From the NCBI GenBank assembly GCA_023396115.1, contig JAEWXC010000051.1:21643-85642 (forward strand): a stretch of 64,000 nucleotides of DNA. The letters are read 5' to 3'. Source of the stretch: Actinomycetes bacterium (lineage in GTDB: Bacteria > Actinomycetota > Actinomycetes > Propionibacteriales > Nocardioidaceae). Below, one piece after another: positions 31,161-39,513 of the stretch (its first letter is position 1; every line of letters begins with the position of its first letter). The notes under the pieces are model-generated. The model was given only the letters and a program-made list of their open reading frames with translations, did not search any database and was not told where the DNA came from. A program made the position numbers and the translations under genes.

Positions 31161-32528
31161 TCAGCGCTTGCGCTTCTCCCGCGGGCGCACCTGCAGCACG
31201 ATCGGGGTGCCGACGAACCCGAACTGCTCGCGCAGCCGGCGCTCGATGAACCGCTCGTAGGAGGCGTCGAGCTTGCCGGAGGTGAACAGGATGAACGTCG
31301 GCGGCGCCGTGGACGGCTGGGTGCCGAACAGGATCTTGGGCTGCTTGCCGCCCCGCACCGGGTGCGGGTGCTCGGCGACGAGCCGACCCAGGAACGTGTT
31401 GAGCTGGCCGGTGCTGATCCGGCTCTCCCAGCCCTCCAGCGCCGACTCCAGCGCCGGCACCAGCCGGTTCACGTGCCAGCCGGTCCGGGCGGTCAGGTTG
31501 ATCCGCGGCGCCCACTGCACCTGGACCAGCTCCCGCTCGATCTCCCGCTCCAGGTAGTGGCGGCGCTCGTCGTCGACCAGGTCCCACTTGTTGAACGCGA
31601 TCACCAGCGCCCGGCCGGCCTCGCGGACCGTCTGCAGGATCCGCACGTCCTGCTCGGCGATGTTCTGCTCCGCGTCCAGCACCAGGACCGCCACCTCGGC
31701 GCGGTCGATGGCCGTGGTGGTGCGCAGCGAGGCGTAGTACTCGTGCCCCGAGGCGGCCTTGACCCGCTTGCGGATCCCGGCGGTGTCGATGAACTTCCAG
31801 ACCTTGCCGTCGAGCTCGATCAGCTCGTCGACCGGGTCGACGGTGGTGCCGGCGACGTTGTCGACCACCACGCGGTCCGAGCCGGCCAGCTGGTTGAGCA
31901 GGGAGGACTTGCCCACGTTGGGGCGGCCGACCAGGGCGATGCGACGGGGGCCGCCGACCTCCTCGAAGGACTCCTCGGGCAGCTCCGGCAGCGCCTCCAG
32001 GCAGGCGTCGAGCAGGTCACCCGAGCCGCGCCCGTGCAGCGCCGAGACCGGGAACGGCTCCCCCAGCCCCAGGTTCCACAGTGCGTAGGCCTGCGCCTCG
32101 GTGCGCTCGTCGTCGACCTTGTTGGCCGCGATCACGACCGGCTTGCCTGACTTGCGCAGGATCTTCACCACGGCCTCGTCGGCGTCGGTGATCCCGACCC
32201 CGGCGTCCACGACGAACAGCACCGCGTCGGCCAGGCTGACCGCAATCTCGGCCTGGGCGGCGATCCGCTGGGCCAGGCCCTTGGCGTCCGGGTCCCACCC
32301 GCCGGTGTCGACGAGGGTGAACGCGCGGCCGTTCCAGGTCGCGTCGTAGGAGACACGGTCCCGGGTCACCCCCGGCTTGTCCTCGACCACGGCCTCACGG
32401 CGCCCGATGATGCGGTTCACCAACGTCGACTTGCCCACGTTGGGCCGGCCCACCACGGCGAGCACCGGAACCGGTCCGGTGGGGGCGAACTCGTCGGTCG
32501 CCCCGGGGGTGTCGTAGCTGTCGCTCAT
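31161..32528 (-). CDS. der: Ribosome biogenesis GTPase Der (EngA)
   Basis: 455 residues from ATG 32528 (a second ATG immediately before overlaps the plsC stop). Two tandem G domains carry P-loops AVVGRPNVGKSTLVN near 25-40 and ALVGRPNVGKSSLLN near 200-215, with G3 DTGGW/DTAGI and G4 NKVD/NKWD. A C-terminal KH-like domain ends RPREKRKR. Der acts in late 50S subunit assembly and is essential in most bacteria. It is last in a coupled run tyrA...cmk-plsC-der, the same order as Rv1712-Rv1713 in M. tuberculosis apart from plsC. Confidence 0.94.
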   Translation of the reverse strand: MSDSYDTPGATDEFAPTGPVPVLAVVGRPNVGKSTLVNRIIGRREAVVEDKPGVTRDRVSYDATWNGRAFTLVDTGGWDPDAKGLAQRIAAQAEIAVSLADAVLFVVDAGVGITDADEAVVKILRKSGKPVVIAANKVDDERTEAQAYALWNLGLGEPFPVSALHGRGSGDLLDACLEALPELPEESFEEVGGPRRIALVGRPNVGKSSLLNQLAGSDRVVVDNVAGTTVDPVDELIELDGKVWKFIDTAGIRKRVKAASGHEYYASLRTTTAIDRAEVAVLVLDAEQNIAEQDVRILQTVREAGRALVIAFNKWDLVDDERRHYLEREIERELVQVQWAPRINLTARTGWHVNRLVPALESALEGWESRISTGQLNTFLGRLVAEHPHPVRGGKQPKILFGTQPSTAPPTFILFTSGKLDASYERFIERRLREQFGFVGTPIVLQVRPREKRKR

Positions 32529-33271
32529 CATGCTCCTCGTGCTGCGGGCCCGGCGTCGGGCTCGCGGTCGTCCTGCGTGGGCTGCGCGGGAAGGGGCCCG
32601 GGCAGGGTGGCGCCGGTCAGGCGCAGGGCGCGGTCCAGCTCGGACCGCAGGTAGTCCCTCAGCAACACCGTCTCGACCCCGACTTGTTCCTTGGTGCGGG
32701 GCCACGGCGTGCGCGGCAGGGTGCGGGCGGGACCGAAGACCAGGTGCACCGGCACGTCGGGGTCCGGCAGGGCGCTGCTGCCCCCGCCGGGCGGGCGGGA
32801 CCCCAGGATCGTGACGGGCACGATCGGGGCACCCGAGACCAGCCCGAGGTAGGCGGCACCGCGGTGGAACCCCTCGGTGAACTCGCCCGCGCCGCGGGTG
32901 CCCTCGGGGAAGATCCCCACGACGGCACCCTGCTCCAGCACCGCCAAGCAGGTGCGCACCGCACCCGGGTCGGCGTGGAACCGGTCGAGCTTGATCTGCC
33001 CGGCCTGGCGGAAGAAGACGCCGGCGGGGCCGGAGAACATCTCCTGCTTGGTCAGCGCGTGCACCGGGCGCGGCGCGAAGATCGCCAGCAGGGGTCCGTC
33101 GAGGACGCCCATGTGGTTGGCGGCCAGGATCACCGGACCCTCGGTGGGGACGAAGTCGGCGCCGTGGACCTGGACCTGCATCCGGCGCCGGAACAGCCAG
33201 TTGGCGAACGGCCGGGCGCCGTGCAGCAGCCAGGTCCGCGGGTGCCTGACCCGCCCGGCTCCGGTGCTCAT
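32528..33271 (-). CDS. 1-acylglycerol-3-phosphate acyltransferase (PlsC family)
   Basis: 247 residues. The acyltransferase motifs are present: NHMGVLDGPL (N-H-x4-D, near residue 52), GIFPEGTRGAGEFTEGFHRG (near 118) and APIVPVTILG. It transfers an acyl chain to lysophosphatidate in phospholipid synthesis, at the inner face of the membrane. The start overlaps cmk by four bases and the stop overlaps der, so it is part of the same transcript. The tail after residue 220 is disordered and rich in proline. Confidence 0.88.
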   Translation of the reverse strand: MSTGAGRVRHPRTWLLHGARPFANWLFRRRMQVQVHGADFVPTEGPVILAANHMGVLDGPLLAIFAPRPVHALTKQEMFSGPAGVFFRQAGQIKLDRFHADPGAVRTCLAVLEQGAVVGIFPEGTRGAGEFTEGFHRGAAYLGLVSGAPIVPVTILGSRPPGGGSSALPDPDVPVHLVFGPARTLPRTPWPRTKEQVGVETVLLRDYLRSELDRALRLTGATLPGPLPAQPTQDDREPDAGPAARGA

Positions 33272-33948
33272 GCGTCCTCCCGGACCGCCTCGGCCAGCGC
33301 CACCACCTGGTCGATGACCTGGTCGAGGGTGAAGTCCGTGGTGTCGATGTGCGTGGCCCCGTCGGGGACGACGAGCGGAGCGGTGGCGCGGCTGGAGTCG
33401 ATCTTGTCCCGGGCCAGGAGCGAGTCGCGGGTGGCCTCGACGTCGCTGCCACCCTCCTCCAGCGCCCGTCGGGCGGCCCGCGCGGCCGGGTCGGCGCTCA
33501 GGTAGACCTTGACGTCGGCGTCCGGGGCGACGACCGACCCGATGTCACGTCCCTCGACCACGATGCCGCCGGTCCCGATGGTCTCGCGCTGCAGCTGCAG
33601 CAGACGCGCCCGGACCTCGGGCACCGCGCTGACCGGGCTGACCGCACCGGTGACGGCCTCACCGCGGATCGCGACCGCGACGTCGGTGCCGTCGACGTGG
33701 ATCGTGGGCTGGGCGGGGTCGGTGCCGGAGGTGAGGACCGGCTCCTCGACGCGGGCGGCGACGGCCGCGGCGTCGTGGACGTCGATGCCCTGCTCGAGCA
33801 CCCACCAGGTGATCGCCCGGAACATGGCCCCGGTGTCGAGGTAGCGCAGACCGAGGCGGGTCGCGACACCGCGGGAGGTGCTCGACTTGCCCGACCCGGA
33901 CGGCCCGTCGATCGCGACGACGAGGGTGCCAGGGTTCGGGTTGCTCAC
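33268..33948 (-). CDS. cmk: Cytidylate kinase
   Basis: 226 residues, the usual length. P-loop GPSGSGKSS at 15-23, then YLDTGAMFRAITW, the NMP-binding insert, and EGRDIGSVVAPDADVKVYL. It phosphorylates CMP and dCMP with ATP. The start has its own spacing (about 85 bases after tyrA). The stop overlaps plsC. Confidence 0.94.
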   Translation of the reverse strand: MSNPNPGTLVVAIDGPSGSGKSSTSRGVATRLGLRYLDTGAMFRAITWWVLEQGIDVHDAAAVAARVEEPVLTSGTDPAQPTIHVDGTDVAVAIRGEAVTGAVSPVSAVPEVRARLLQLQRETIGTGGIVVEGRDIGSVVAPDADVKVYLSADPAARAARRALEEGGSDVEATRDSLLARDKIDSSRATAPLVVPDGATHIDTTDFTLDQVIDQVVALAEAVREDA

Positions 33949-34032
33949 GGGAGGCCTCTCGACGGGGTGTGGTCCGGGTGGACCGGGCAGACGACGGACG
34001 GGCGCACGGCCGAGCCGGGCGCAGCGAGCAGC

Positions 34033-35115
34033 CTACCGCTGCGTCTGCCAGCCGAGGGATTCCAGGGAGGCGACGAGGTGGTCGGCGCGCTCGGCGTCCA
34101 CGACCAGCTCCACCAGTCCGACCGGGCGGGCCGGGTCGTGGTCGATACGGATGTCCTCGATGTTGACCTCGCTGGCCACCGAGTCGGCGAACAACCGGGC
34201 CAGCTCGCCCGCGTGGTCGGGGATCGAGACCCACACCGACTCCATCGGCCGCGACGGGCCGCCGTGCTTGGCGGGGATCGCCCGGGTGCCGTCGGCTCCG
34301 CGGGTCAGCACCTGCTGCAGCCCGGTCCGGTCGCCGGCACCCACCGCGGAGATCACCCGGTCGAGCTCGGTGCGCAGCTCACCGAGCAGCTCCAGGACCG
34401 CCGGTGCGTTGGCGTGGACGATCTGGGAGTAGAGCTCCGGGTCGCCGGCCGCGACCCGGGTGACGTCGCGGACACCCTGGCCCGACAGCACCAGGTGGTT
34501 CGCCGGGGCCTCGGCCAGGCGGCCGGCCACCAGGCTGGAGAGCAGGTGCGGGACGTGGGAGGTGCGGGCCACGGCGCGGTCGTGCTCGGCCGGGGTGAGC
34601 CAGACCGCCTCGGCACCGGCCAGGGCGACGAGCTGCTCCACGAGTTCGACGGTGGCCACCGCCGCACCGGGGTGCGGGGTGATCGCCCACGGGCGTCCCT
34701 CGAACAGGGCGGCGTTGCCGGCCAGCGGACCGGACCGCTCGGAGCCGGCCATCGGGTGCGACCCGACGTAGCGGTGCACCTCGGGGTGGTCGGCCACTAC
34801 GGCGAGCGGGCCGGACTTGATCGACCCCACGTCGGTGACCACGGCACCGGTGCCGACGGTGCGGTCCAGGGCCTGGGCGATCACCTCACCGAGGTGGTCG
34901 GGCGGGACCGCGACCACGACCAGCTGGGGGACGTCACTCTCGACCGCGGCCCGCCCGGCTCCCAGGCCGATGGCGGTGCGGACGTGCTCGGGGCTGATGT
35001 CGCGCAGCACGACCTCGAGCCCGGCACGGGCCACGGCGAGCGCCACGGACGTGCCGAGCAGGCCGACGCCGACGACCTCGACGGGGCCGCTCAGGGCTGG
35101 GGTGGACTCGGGCAC
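34033..35115 (-). CDS. tyrA: Prephenate dehydrogenase with ACT-like C-terminus
   Basis: 360 residues. The Rossmann dinucleotide site is VVGVGLLGTSVALA (near 15-28; the third glycine is conserved). The catalytic segment VGSHPMAGSERSG contains the conserved H and S. A helical dimerisation domain precedes a C-terminal ACT domain (about 290-360; VWVSIPDHAGELARLFADSV). It converts prephenate to 4-hydroxyphenylpyruvate for tyrosine synthesis, and the ACT domain suggests feedback by tyrosine. It sits between rluB and cmk, a common position in actinobacteria but not in M. tuberculosis. Confidence 0.92.
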   Translation of the reverse strand: MPESTPALSGPVEVVGVGLLGTSVALAVARAGLEVVLRDISPEHVRTAIGLGAGRAAVESDVPQLVVVAVPPDHLGEVIAQALDRTVGTGAVVTDVGSIKSGPLAVVADHPEVHRYVGSHPMAGSERSGPLAGNAALFEGRPWAITPHPGAAVATVELVEQLVALAGAEAVWLTPAEHDRAVARTSHVPHLLSSLVAGRLAEAPANHLVLSGQGVRDVTRVAAGDPELYSQIVHANAPAVLELLGELRTELDRVISAVGAGDRTGLQQVLTRGADGTRAIPAKHGGPSRPMESVWVSIPDHAGELARLFADSVASEVNIEDIRIDHDPARPVGLVELVVDAERADHLVASLESLGWQTQR

Positions 35116-35143
35116 GACGTGAACCCTAGTGGTGGCGGGCCGT

Positions 35144-35899
35144 TCACCGTGCGGTGAGGTCCAGCAGGGTGCCCAGTTCGTCGCGGGTGAGCTCCCGCAT
35201 CCGACCCTCGGCCACCCCGGTCAGGGCCACCGGCCCGAAGCGGGTCCGGGTCAGCCGGCGCACAGGGTGACCCCGGGAGGCGAGCAGCCGACGCACGATC
35301 CGGTTGCGGCCCTCGTGGATGACCAGCTCGACGATGCTGCGCCCGCTCGCGTTGCCGCGGCCCTGCTCGACGACCCGGGCCGCGGAGCACACCACGGGAC
35401 CGTCGTCGAGCTCCACCCCGGCGAGCAGCTGGGCGATCGTGGCACGCGAGACCTCCCCCTCGACCTCGGCGACGTAGGTCTTGTCCACCTCGAACGAGGG
35501 GTGGGCCATCCGCTGGGCGAAGTCGCCGTCGTTGGTCAGCAGGATCAGCCCCGAGGTGTCGGTGTCGAGCCGGCCGACGTGGAAGAGCCGCTCGGGGCGG
35601 TCGGCGACCACGTCACCGAGGTTGCGGCGTCCCTGCGGGTCGCTCATCGTGGAGACCACGCCGCGGGGCTTGTTGAGCACCAGGTACACGTGCGGGCTCA
35701 CCGGCGGCAGGCGCTTGCCGTCGACCCGGATCACCGCGGTCGTGGGGTCGACCTTGGTGCCGAGCCGGGTGACGACCTCGCCGTCGACCTCCACCAGCCC
35801 GTCGAGCATCAGCTCCTCGCACTTGCGGCGCGAGGCGACGCCGGACTGGGCCAGCAGCTTCTGGAGACGGATCTGTCCGTCCTCGTCGACCTGGATCAT
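35144..35899 (-). CDS. rluB: 23S rRNA pseudouridine synthase RluB family
   Basis: 251 residues. An N-terminal S4 RNA-binding domain (residues 9-60; IRLQKLLAQSGVASRRKCEE) precedes the RsuA-type catalytic domain with VGRLDTDTSGLILLTNDGDF, where the Asp of RLDxDTSGLLLLT is the nucleophile. Later motifs KTYVAEVEG and EGRNRIVRRLL complete it. It modifies a uridine in 23S rRNA. The start overlaps scpB by four bases, as in the Rv1710-Rv1711 pair. Confidence 0.92.
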   Translation of the reverse strand: MIQVDEDGQIRLQKLLAQSGVASRRKCEELMLDGLVEVDGEVVTRLGTKVDPTTAVIRVDGKRLPPVSPHVYLVLNKPRGVVSTMSDPQGRRNLGDVVADRPERLFHVGRLDTDTSGLILLTNDGDFAQRMAHPSFEVDKTYVAEVEGEVSRATIAQLLAGVELDDGPVVCSAARVVEQGRGNASGRSIVELVIHEGRNRIVRRLLASRGHPVRRLTRTRFGPVALTGVAEGRMRELTRDELGTLLDLTAR

Positions 35900-36585
35900 G
35901 CGGGTTCGGTGCCTCCGTCTGGTTCGTCGCCGGGCCCCCGGGGCGGGGACACGGGCAGGTGGTCGTCACTGGGGTCGGTGGGCGGTGGCTCCACGGAGTC
36001 CGCGGCCGCAGTGGCCTGGGGAGTCGCAGCGGGTGCGGCCACCCCGATCTCGTCCTCGAGTTCCTCCATGCCGGGCAGGTAGGGCGCCAGCTCGGGCAGC
36101 TCGTCGAGCGAGGCGATCCCCAGCCGCTCCAGGAAGTAGGCGGTGGTCCGGTACAGGTGCGCCCCCGAGGTGGGGTCGGTACCGGCCTCGGCGACCAGTC
36201 CCCGGGTCAGCAGGGTGCGCATCACGCCGTCCACGTTGACGCCGCGCACCGCCGAGACCCGGGACCGGGAGACCGGCTGCTGGTAGGCCACCACGGCCAG
36301 GGTCTCCAGGGCGGCCTGGGTCAACCGGGCCTGCTGGCCGTCGAGGACGAACGCCTCGACGACGCCGGCGTGCTCCTCGCGGGTGTAGTAGCGCCACCCG
36401 CCGGCGACGTGACGCAGCTCGAAGCCGCGACCCTGCTCGGCGTACTCGGCCTCCAGCCCGGCCAGGGCCTGCTCCACCTCGGCGACCGGGCGGCCCACGG
36501 CAGCGGCCAGCACGTCGCTGGGCAGCGGCTGGTCGGCGACCATCAGCACCGCCTCCAGGTCGGCGGCGGGGTGCGGCTCACCCAT
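35896..36585 (-). CDS. scpB: Segregation and condensation protein B
   Basis: 229 residues. Two winged-helix units (residues 5-85 and 95-170) include LEAVLMVADQPLPSDVLAAA, QAALETLAVVAYQQPVSRSR and VDGVMRTLLTRGLVAEAGTD. It binds the ScpA kleisin of the SMC complex and helps compact and segregate the chromosome. It overlaps scpA by eight bases and rluB by four. The C-terminal 50 residues are low in complexity (PPPTDPSDDHLPVSPPRGPG). Confidence 0.93.
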   Translation of the reverse strand: MGEPHPAADLEAVLMVADQPLPSDVLAAAVGRPVAEVEQALAGLEAEYAEQGRGFELRHVAGGWRYYTREEHAGVVEAFVLDGQQARLTQAALETLAVVAYQQPVSRSRVSAVRGVNVDGVMRTLLTRGLVAEAGTDPTSGAHLYRTTAYFLERLGIASLDELPELAPYLPGMEELEDEIGVAAPAATPQATAAADSVEPPPTDPSDDHLPVSPPRGPGDEPDGGTEPA

Positions 36586-37522
36586 CGGTGCCCTCCTCGT
36601 CCTCGTGGCGTTGCGTCAGGTCCTGGTCCGGCTCCTGGTCGGGCTCGGGGACCGGATCTCCAGTCTGCTCCGGGGGTGGGCTGCCGTCGAACTCGTCGAT
36701 GCCCTCCACGTCGTTCTCTCCCCCGGTCCAGCGCACGGTCAGCTCACCCAGCGGGGTGACCTGGTCGAACGCGACAGCGCCCTCCCGGAAGAGCTCCAGC
36801 AGGGCCAGGAACCGGGCGACCGTGGTGAGGGTGTCAGGTGAGTCGCTGGCCAGGGACCGGAAGGTGAGGGTGCCCGAGCGGCGCAGCCGGGCCGAGACCA
36901 GGACCGCCTCCTCCCGCACCGACACCGCGGGGGCGTGGATGTGGTGCAGCGTGATCTCGGGTTCGACGACCGGGGCGGAGGCCTTGGCCGCCAGCCGGGC
37001 GAACTCCTCCAGACCGATGCCGATGAGCACCTCGGGCAGGAGCGTGGCGAAGCGTTCCTCGAGCCCCACCGCGCGCGGGTGGCGGGTCTCCTCGGCGGCG
37101 AACCGGCGTTCCATCACCTCGGCGACCTGCTTGTAGGCCCGGTACTGCAGCAGCCGGGCGAACAGCAGGTCGCGTGCCTCCAGCAGCGCCAGATCCTCGT
37201 CGTCCTCGACCTCGGCCTGCGGCAGCAGCCGGGCGGCCTTGAGGTCCAGCAGGGTGGCCGCGACGAGCAGGAAGTTGGAGGTCTGCTCCAGGTCCCAGTG
37301 CGGCCCTCCGACCTTCACGTGGGCGATGAACTCGTCGGTGACCTGGCTGAGCGCGACCTCGGTGATGTCGAGCTTGTGCTTGGCGATCAGGCTCAGCAGC
37401 AGGTCGAAGGGGCCCTCGAAGTTGTCCAGCCGGACCGCGAAGACCCCGGGTCCGACGCTCTCCCCGGCAGCGAGCGTCGGCTGCGCCGTGGCGGCCGGCT
37501 CCGGCGGGGCGCTCACCCTCAC
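36578..37522 (-). CDS. scpA: Segregation and condensation protein A (kleisin)
   Basis: 314 residues from GTG 37522 (GTG 37516 is an equal alternative). The N-terminal SMC-binding motif FAVRLDNFEGPFDLLLSLIA is followed by KHKLDITEVALSQVTDEFI, and the C-terminal winged helix FLALLELFREGAVAFDQVTP by LGELTVRW. Ends with an acidic tail. It bridges the SMC heads with ScpB. The start overlaps the RHH gene stop, and parA lies just upstream, which groups three segregation functions in one transcript. Confidence 0.93.
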   Translation of the reverse strand: MRVSAPPEPAATAQPTLAAGESVGPGVFAVRLDNFEGPFDLLLSLIAKHKLDITEVALSQVTDEFIAHVKVGGPHWDLEQTSNFLLVAATLLDLKAARLLPQAEVEDDEDLALLEARDLLFARLLQYRAYKQVAEVMERRFAAEETRHPRAVGLEERFATLLPEVLIGIGLEEFARLAAKASAPVVEPEITLHHIHAPAVSVREEAVLVSARLRRSGTLTFRSLASDSPDTLTTVARFLALLELFREGAVAFDQVTPLGELTVRWTGGENDVEGIDEFDGSPPPEQTGDPVPEPDQEPDQDLTQRHEDEEGTDG

Positions 37523-37914
37523 TCCTGGGTGAGCCGACGGACCAGGGCGCTGTCGGCGCCGTGGGCCTCGAAGTCGGCCAGCACCAGCGCGACCGCCTCA
37601 CGGACCAGCCGGCCCCGGTCGACGGCCAACCCCTGCTCGCGACGCAGCGAGAGCCGGGCGTGCTCGATCTCCAGCAGTTCGTCGGAGGTGACGTAGACGG
37701 TCATCTTCTCGTCGTGCCGCACCCGGCCGCTGGGCTTGCGTGCCTTCACCCGGGCGGGCGAGGTCTGCTCCGGTTCGGCCGCCGCGGGCTCGACGGCACG
37801 CGGGGCGCTGCGGCGTGCCCGGCTGGCGGGTGCCTGCTGCTCCGGCTCGGGGTCGGGGACCGCGGTGGGGCGGAACAGGTCGTCGGCCGCCGGCATCCTC
37901 ACCCGTCGAGACAC
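37519..37914 (-). CDS. Ribbon-helix-helix-like protein between parA and scpA
   Basis: 131 residues if begun at GTG 37914; GTG 37902 and ATG 37896 are also possible and no start has a strong ribosome site. A low-complexity N-terminal 60 residues leads to MTVYVTSDELLEIEHARLSL, RREQGLAVDRGRLVREAVAL and VLADFEAHG, a beta strand and two helices typical of ribbon-helix-helix DNA-binding proteins. By neighbourhood it may be a ParB-like or regulatory partner of ParA, but it lacks a ParB domain. It overlaps parA and scpA. Confidence 0.75.
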   Translation of the reverse strand: MSRRVRMPAADDLFRPTAVPDPEPEQQAPASRARRSAPRAVEPAAAEPEQTSPARVKARKPSGRVRHDEKMTVYVTSDELLEIEHARLSLRREQGLAVDRGRLVREAVALVLADFEAHGADSALVRRLTQE

Positions 37915-38786
37915 CGGGCGAGCACCTCCCTCGCGAGCTGGCGGTAGGAGTCGGCCCCGGCCGAGGACGAGGCGTAGCTGGTGATCGGCTCGCCGGCGAC
38001 GGTGGAGTCGGAGAACTTCACGGTGCGGCGGATGACGGTGTGGAAGACCTTGTCACCCCAGGCCTGCACCAGCCGCTCCATCACCTCACGGCTGTGCAGG
38101 GTGCGTCCGTCGAACATGGTGCCGAGGATGCCGTCGACCTCCAGGCGCGGGTTGAGCCGCTCGGAGACCTTGTCGATCGTGGTCTTCAGCAGCGCCACAC
38201 CGCGCAGCGCGAAGTACTCGCACTCCAGCGGGACGATCACACCGTCGGAGGCGGTCAGGGCGTTCACGGTGAGCAGACCCAGCGAGGGCTGGCAGTCGAT
38301 CAGGATGACGTCGTAGTGCTCCACGGCGCCGGCCAGGACCCGCTGCAGGGTCTGCTCGCGGGCCACCTCGTGAACCAGCTGCACCTCGGCGGCGGAGAGG
38401 TCGATGTTGGAGGGGATCAGGTCCATCCCCGGCACCCCGCTGGGCACGATCACGTCGCCGACGGTGACGTCGCGCTCCATCAGCAGGTTGTAGATGCTCA
38501 GCTCCATCTCGTGCGGGTTCAGCCCCAACCCCACCGACAGCGAGCCCTGCGGGTCGAAGTCGACCAGCAGCACCTTGCGGCCGTACTCGGCCAGCGCGGC
38601 ACCCAGGTTGATGGTGGTGGTGGTCTTGCCGACCCCGCCCTTCTGGTTGCACATCGCGATGATGCGCGCCGGCCCGTGCGTGATCAGCGCGCTCGGTTCG
38701 GGGAAGTCCGGGAGGGGCCGACCCGTGGGACCGAGCTTGTCGCTGCTCTGGCCCACCGAACGCAACGACGGGATCGGTTCGGTCAC
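37899..38786 (-). CDS. parA: ParA/Soj-type chromosome-partitioning ATPase
   Basis: 295 residues from GTG 38786, which has GAGGAG eight bases upstream; longer readings to 38912 lack a site. The deviant Walker A is KGGVGKTT at 49-56, with VLLVDFDPQGSLS and VILIDCQPSLGLLTVNAL for the other ATPase motifs. It is the paralogue next to scpA (Rv1708 position), distinct from the origin-proximal parAB. The exact role of this copy in segregation is not settled in the family. About 290 bases upstream (38787-39079) hold no gene and must contain its promoter. Confidence 0.88.
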   Translation of the reverse strand: MTEPIPSLRSVGQSSDKLGPTGRPLPDFPEPSALITHGPARIIAMCNQKGGVGKTTTTINLGAALAEYGRKVLLVDFDPQGSLSVGLGLNPHEMELSIYNLLMERDVTVGDVIVPSGVPGMDLIPSNIDLSAAEVQLVHEVAREQTLQRVLAGAVEHYDVILIDCQPSLGLLTVNALTASDGVIVPLECEYFALRGVALLKTTIDKVSERLNPRLEVDGILGTMFDGRTLHSREVMERLVQAWGDKVFHTVIRRTVKFSDSTVAGEPITSYASSSAGADSYRQLAREVLARCLDG

Positions 38787-39079
38787 CTGGTGGCTCCTCG
38801 GGACGGATCGGGCAGCGGACTGCCGGGCAAGTGCGGTGCTCCCCGTTGGCGCCAGGAGCTTTGTCGACTTCACGACACCGCGTGGCGCGACTCTAGGACC
38901 CCGGGTCGACACGCTTCAAGGCGCCCCCGGAAACCCCCAGCCGGTCCGGTGATTCTGTGCGCACCGGCCCGCGTGCCTGCACAGGTCGGAGCGTCCTGTG
39001 CAGAACCCTGTGCACGACACGCGGGGGCGCCACGAGGTGTGGCCGTCGAGCGCAGCGGCCCCGCACTGACCACGCTCAC

Positions 39080-39424
39080 TCAGCCGAGCCGACCGGGGGG
39101 GCAGGACGGGGGCATCGGCACCTCGAGCCGCTCTGCCCACTTCACGTGGACGGCCCGGAAGAGCTCCGCGAAGTACTGCTCACCTCGTCCGGCCTCGACT
39201 GCCGCCAGGAGGTCGCCGACCCGTTCGCGACAGGTCAAGTTTCCCGCCCGGATGCCGATGCGACGCTTCTCCCGGTTCTCGTACGAGACCATGGAGAAGT
39301 GAGAGTCGGGCCACAGGTAGTGGGCCCTCAACCAGACATCCCACTCCGGCGTGGCAGCGATCGCCTGCCAGACCTGTTCCTGCAGGTCGGCGTGCAGGGT
39401 ACTGCGGCTGTCGTAGAAGTCGAC
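39080..39424 (-). pseudogene. Fragment of an unidentified gene lacking a start
   Basis: The frame reads GNTGISVDFYDSRSTLHADL, QEQVWQAIAATPEWDVWLRA and HYLWPDSHFSMVSYENREKR, ending EVPMPPSCPPGRLG. Codon use is good and the sequence is protein-like, but a stop at 39425 and the lack of any ATG or GTG near the beginning leave only an unlikely TTG at 39331. It is either a remnant whose N-terminus was cut by a frameshift, or a small gene using a rare start. No family recognised. Confidence 0.4.
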
Positions 39425-39513
39425 GCTGATTCCGGTGTTCCCTCACAGTCCTCTGGTCACGTCTGGCACAGACTCACGTGGGCGGCGGCGAGGCCAGCGC
39501 CCGCTGGTGGCAC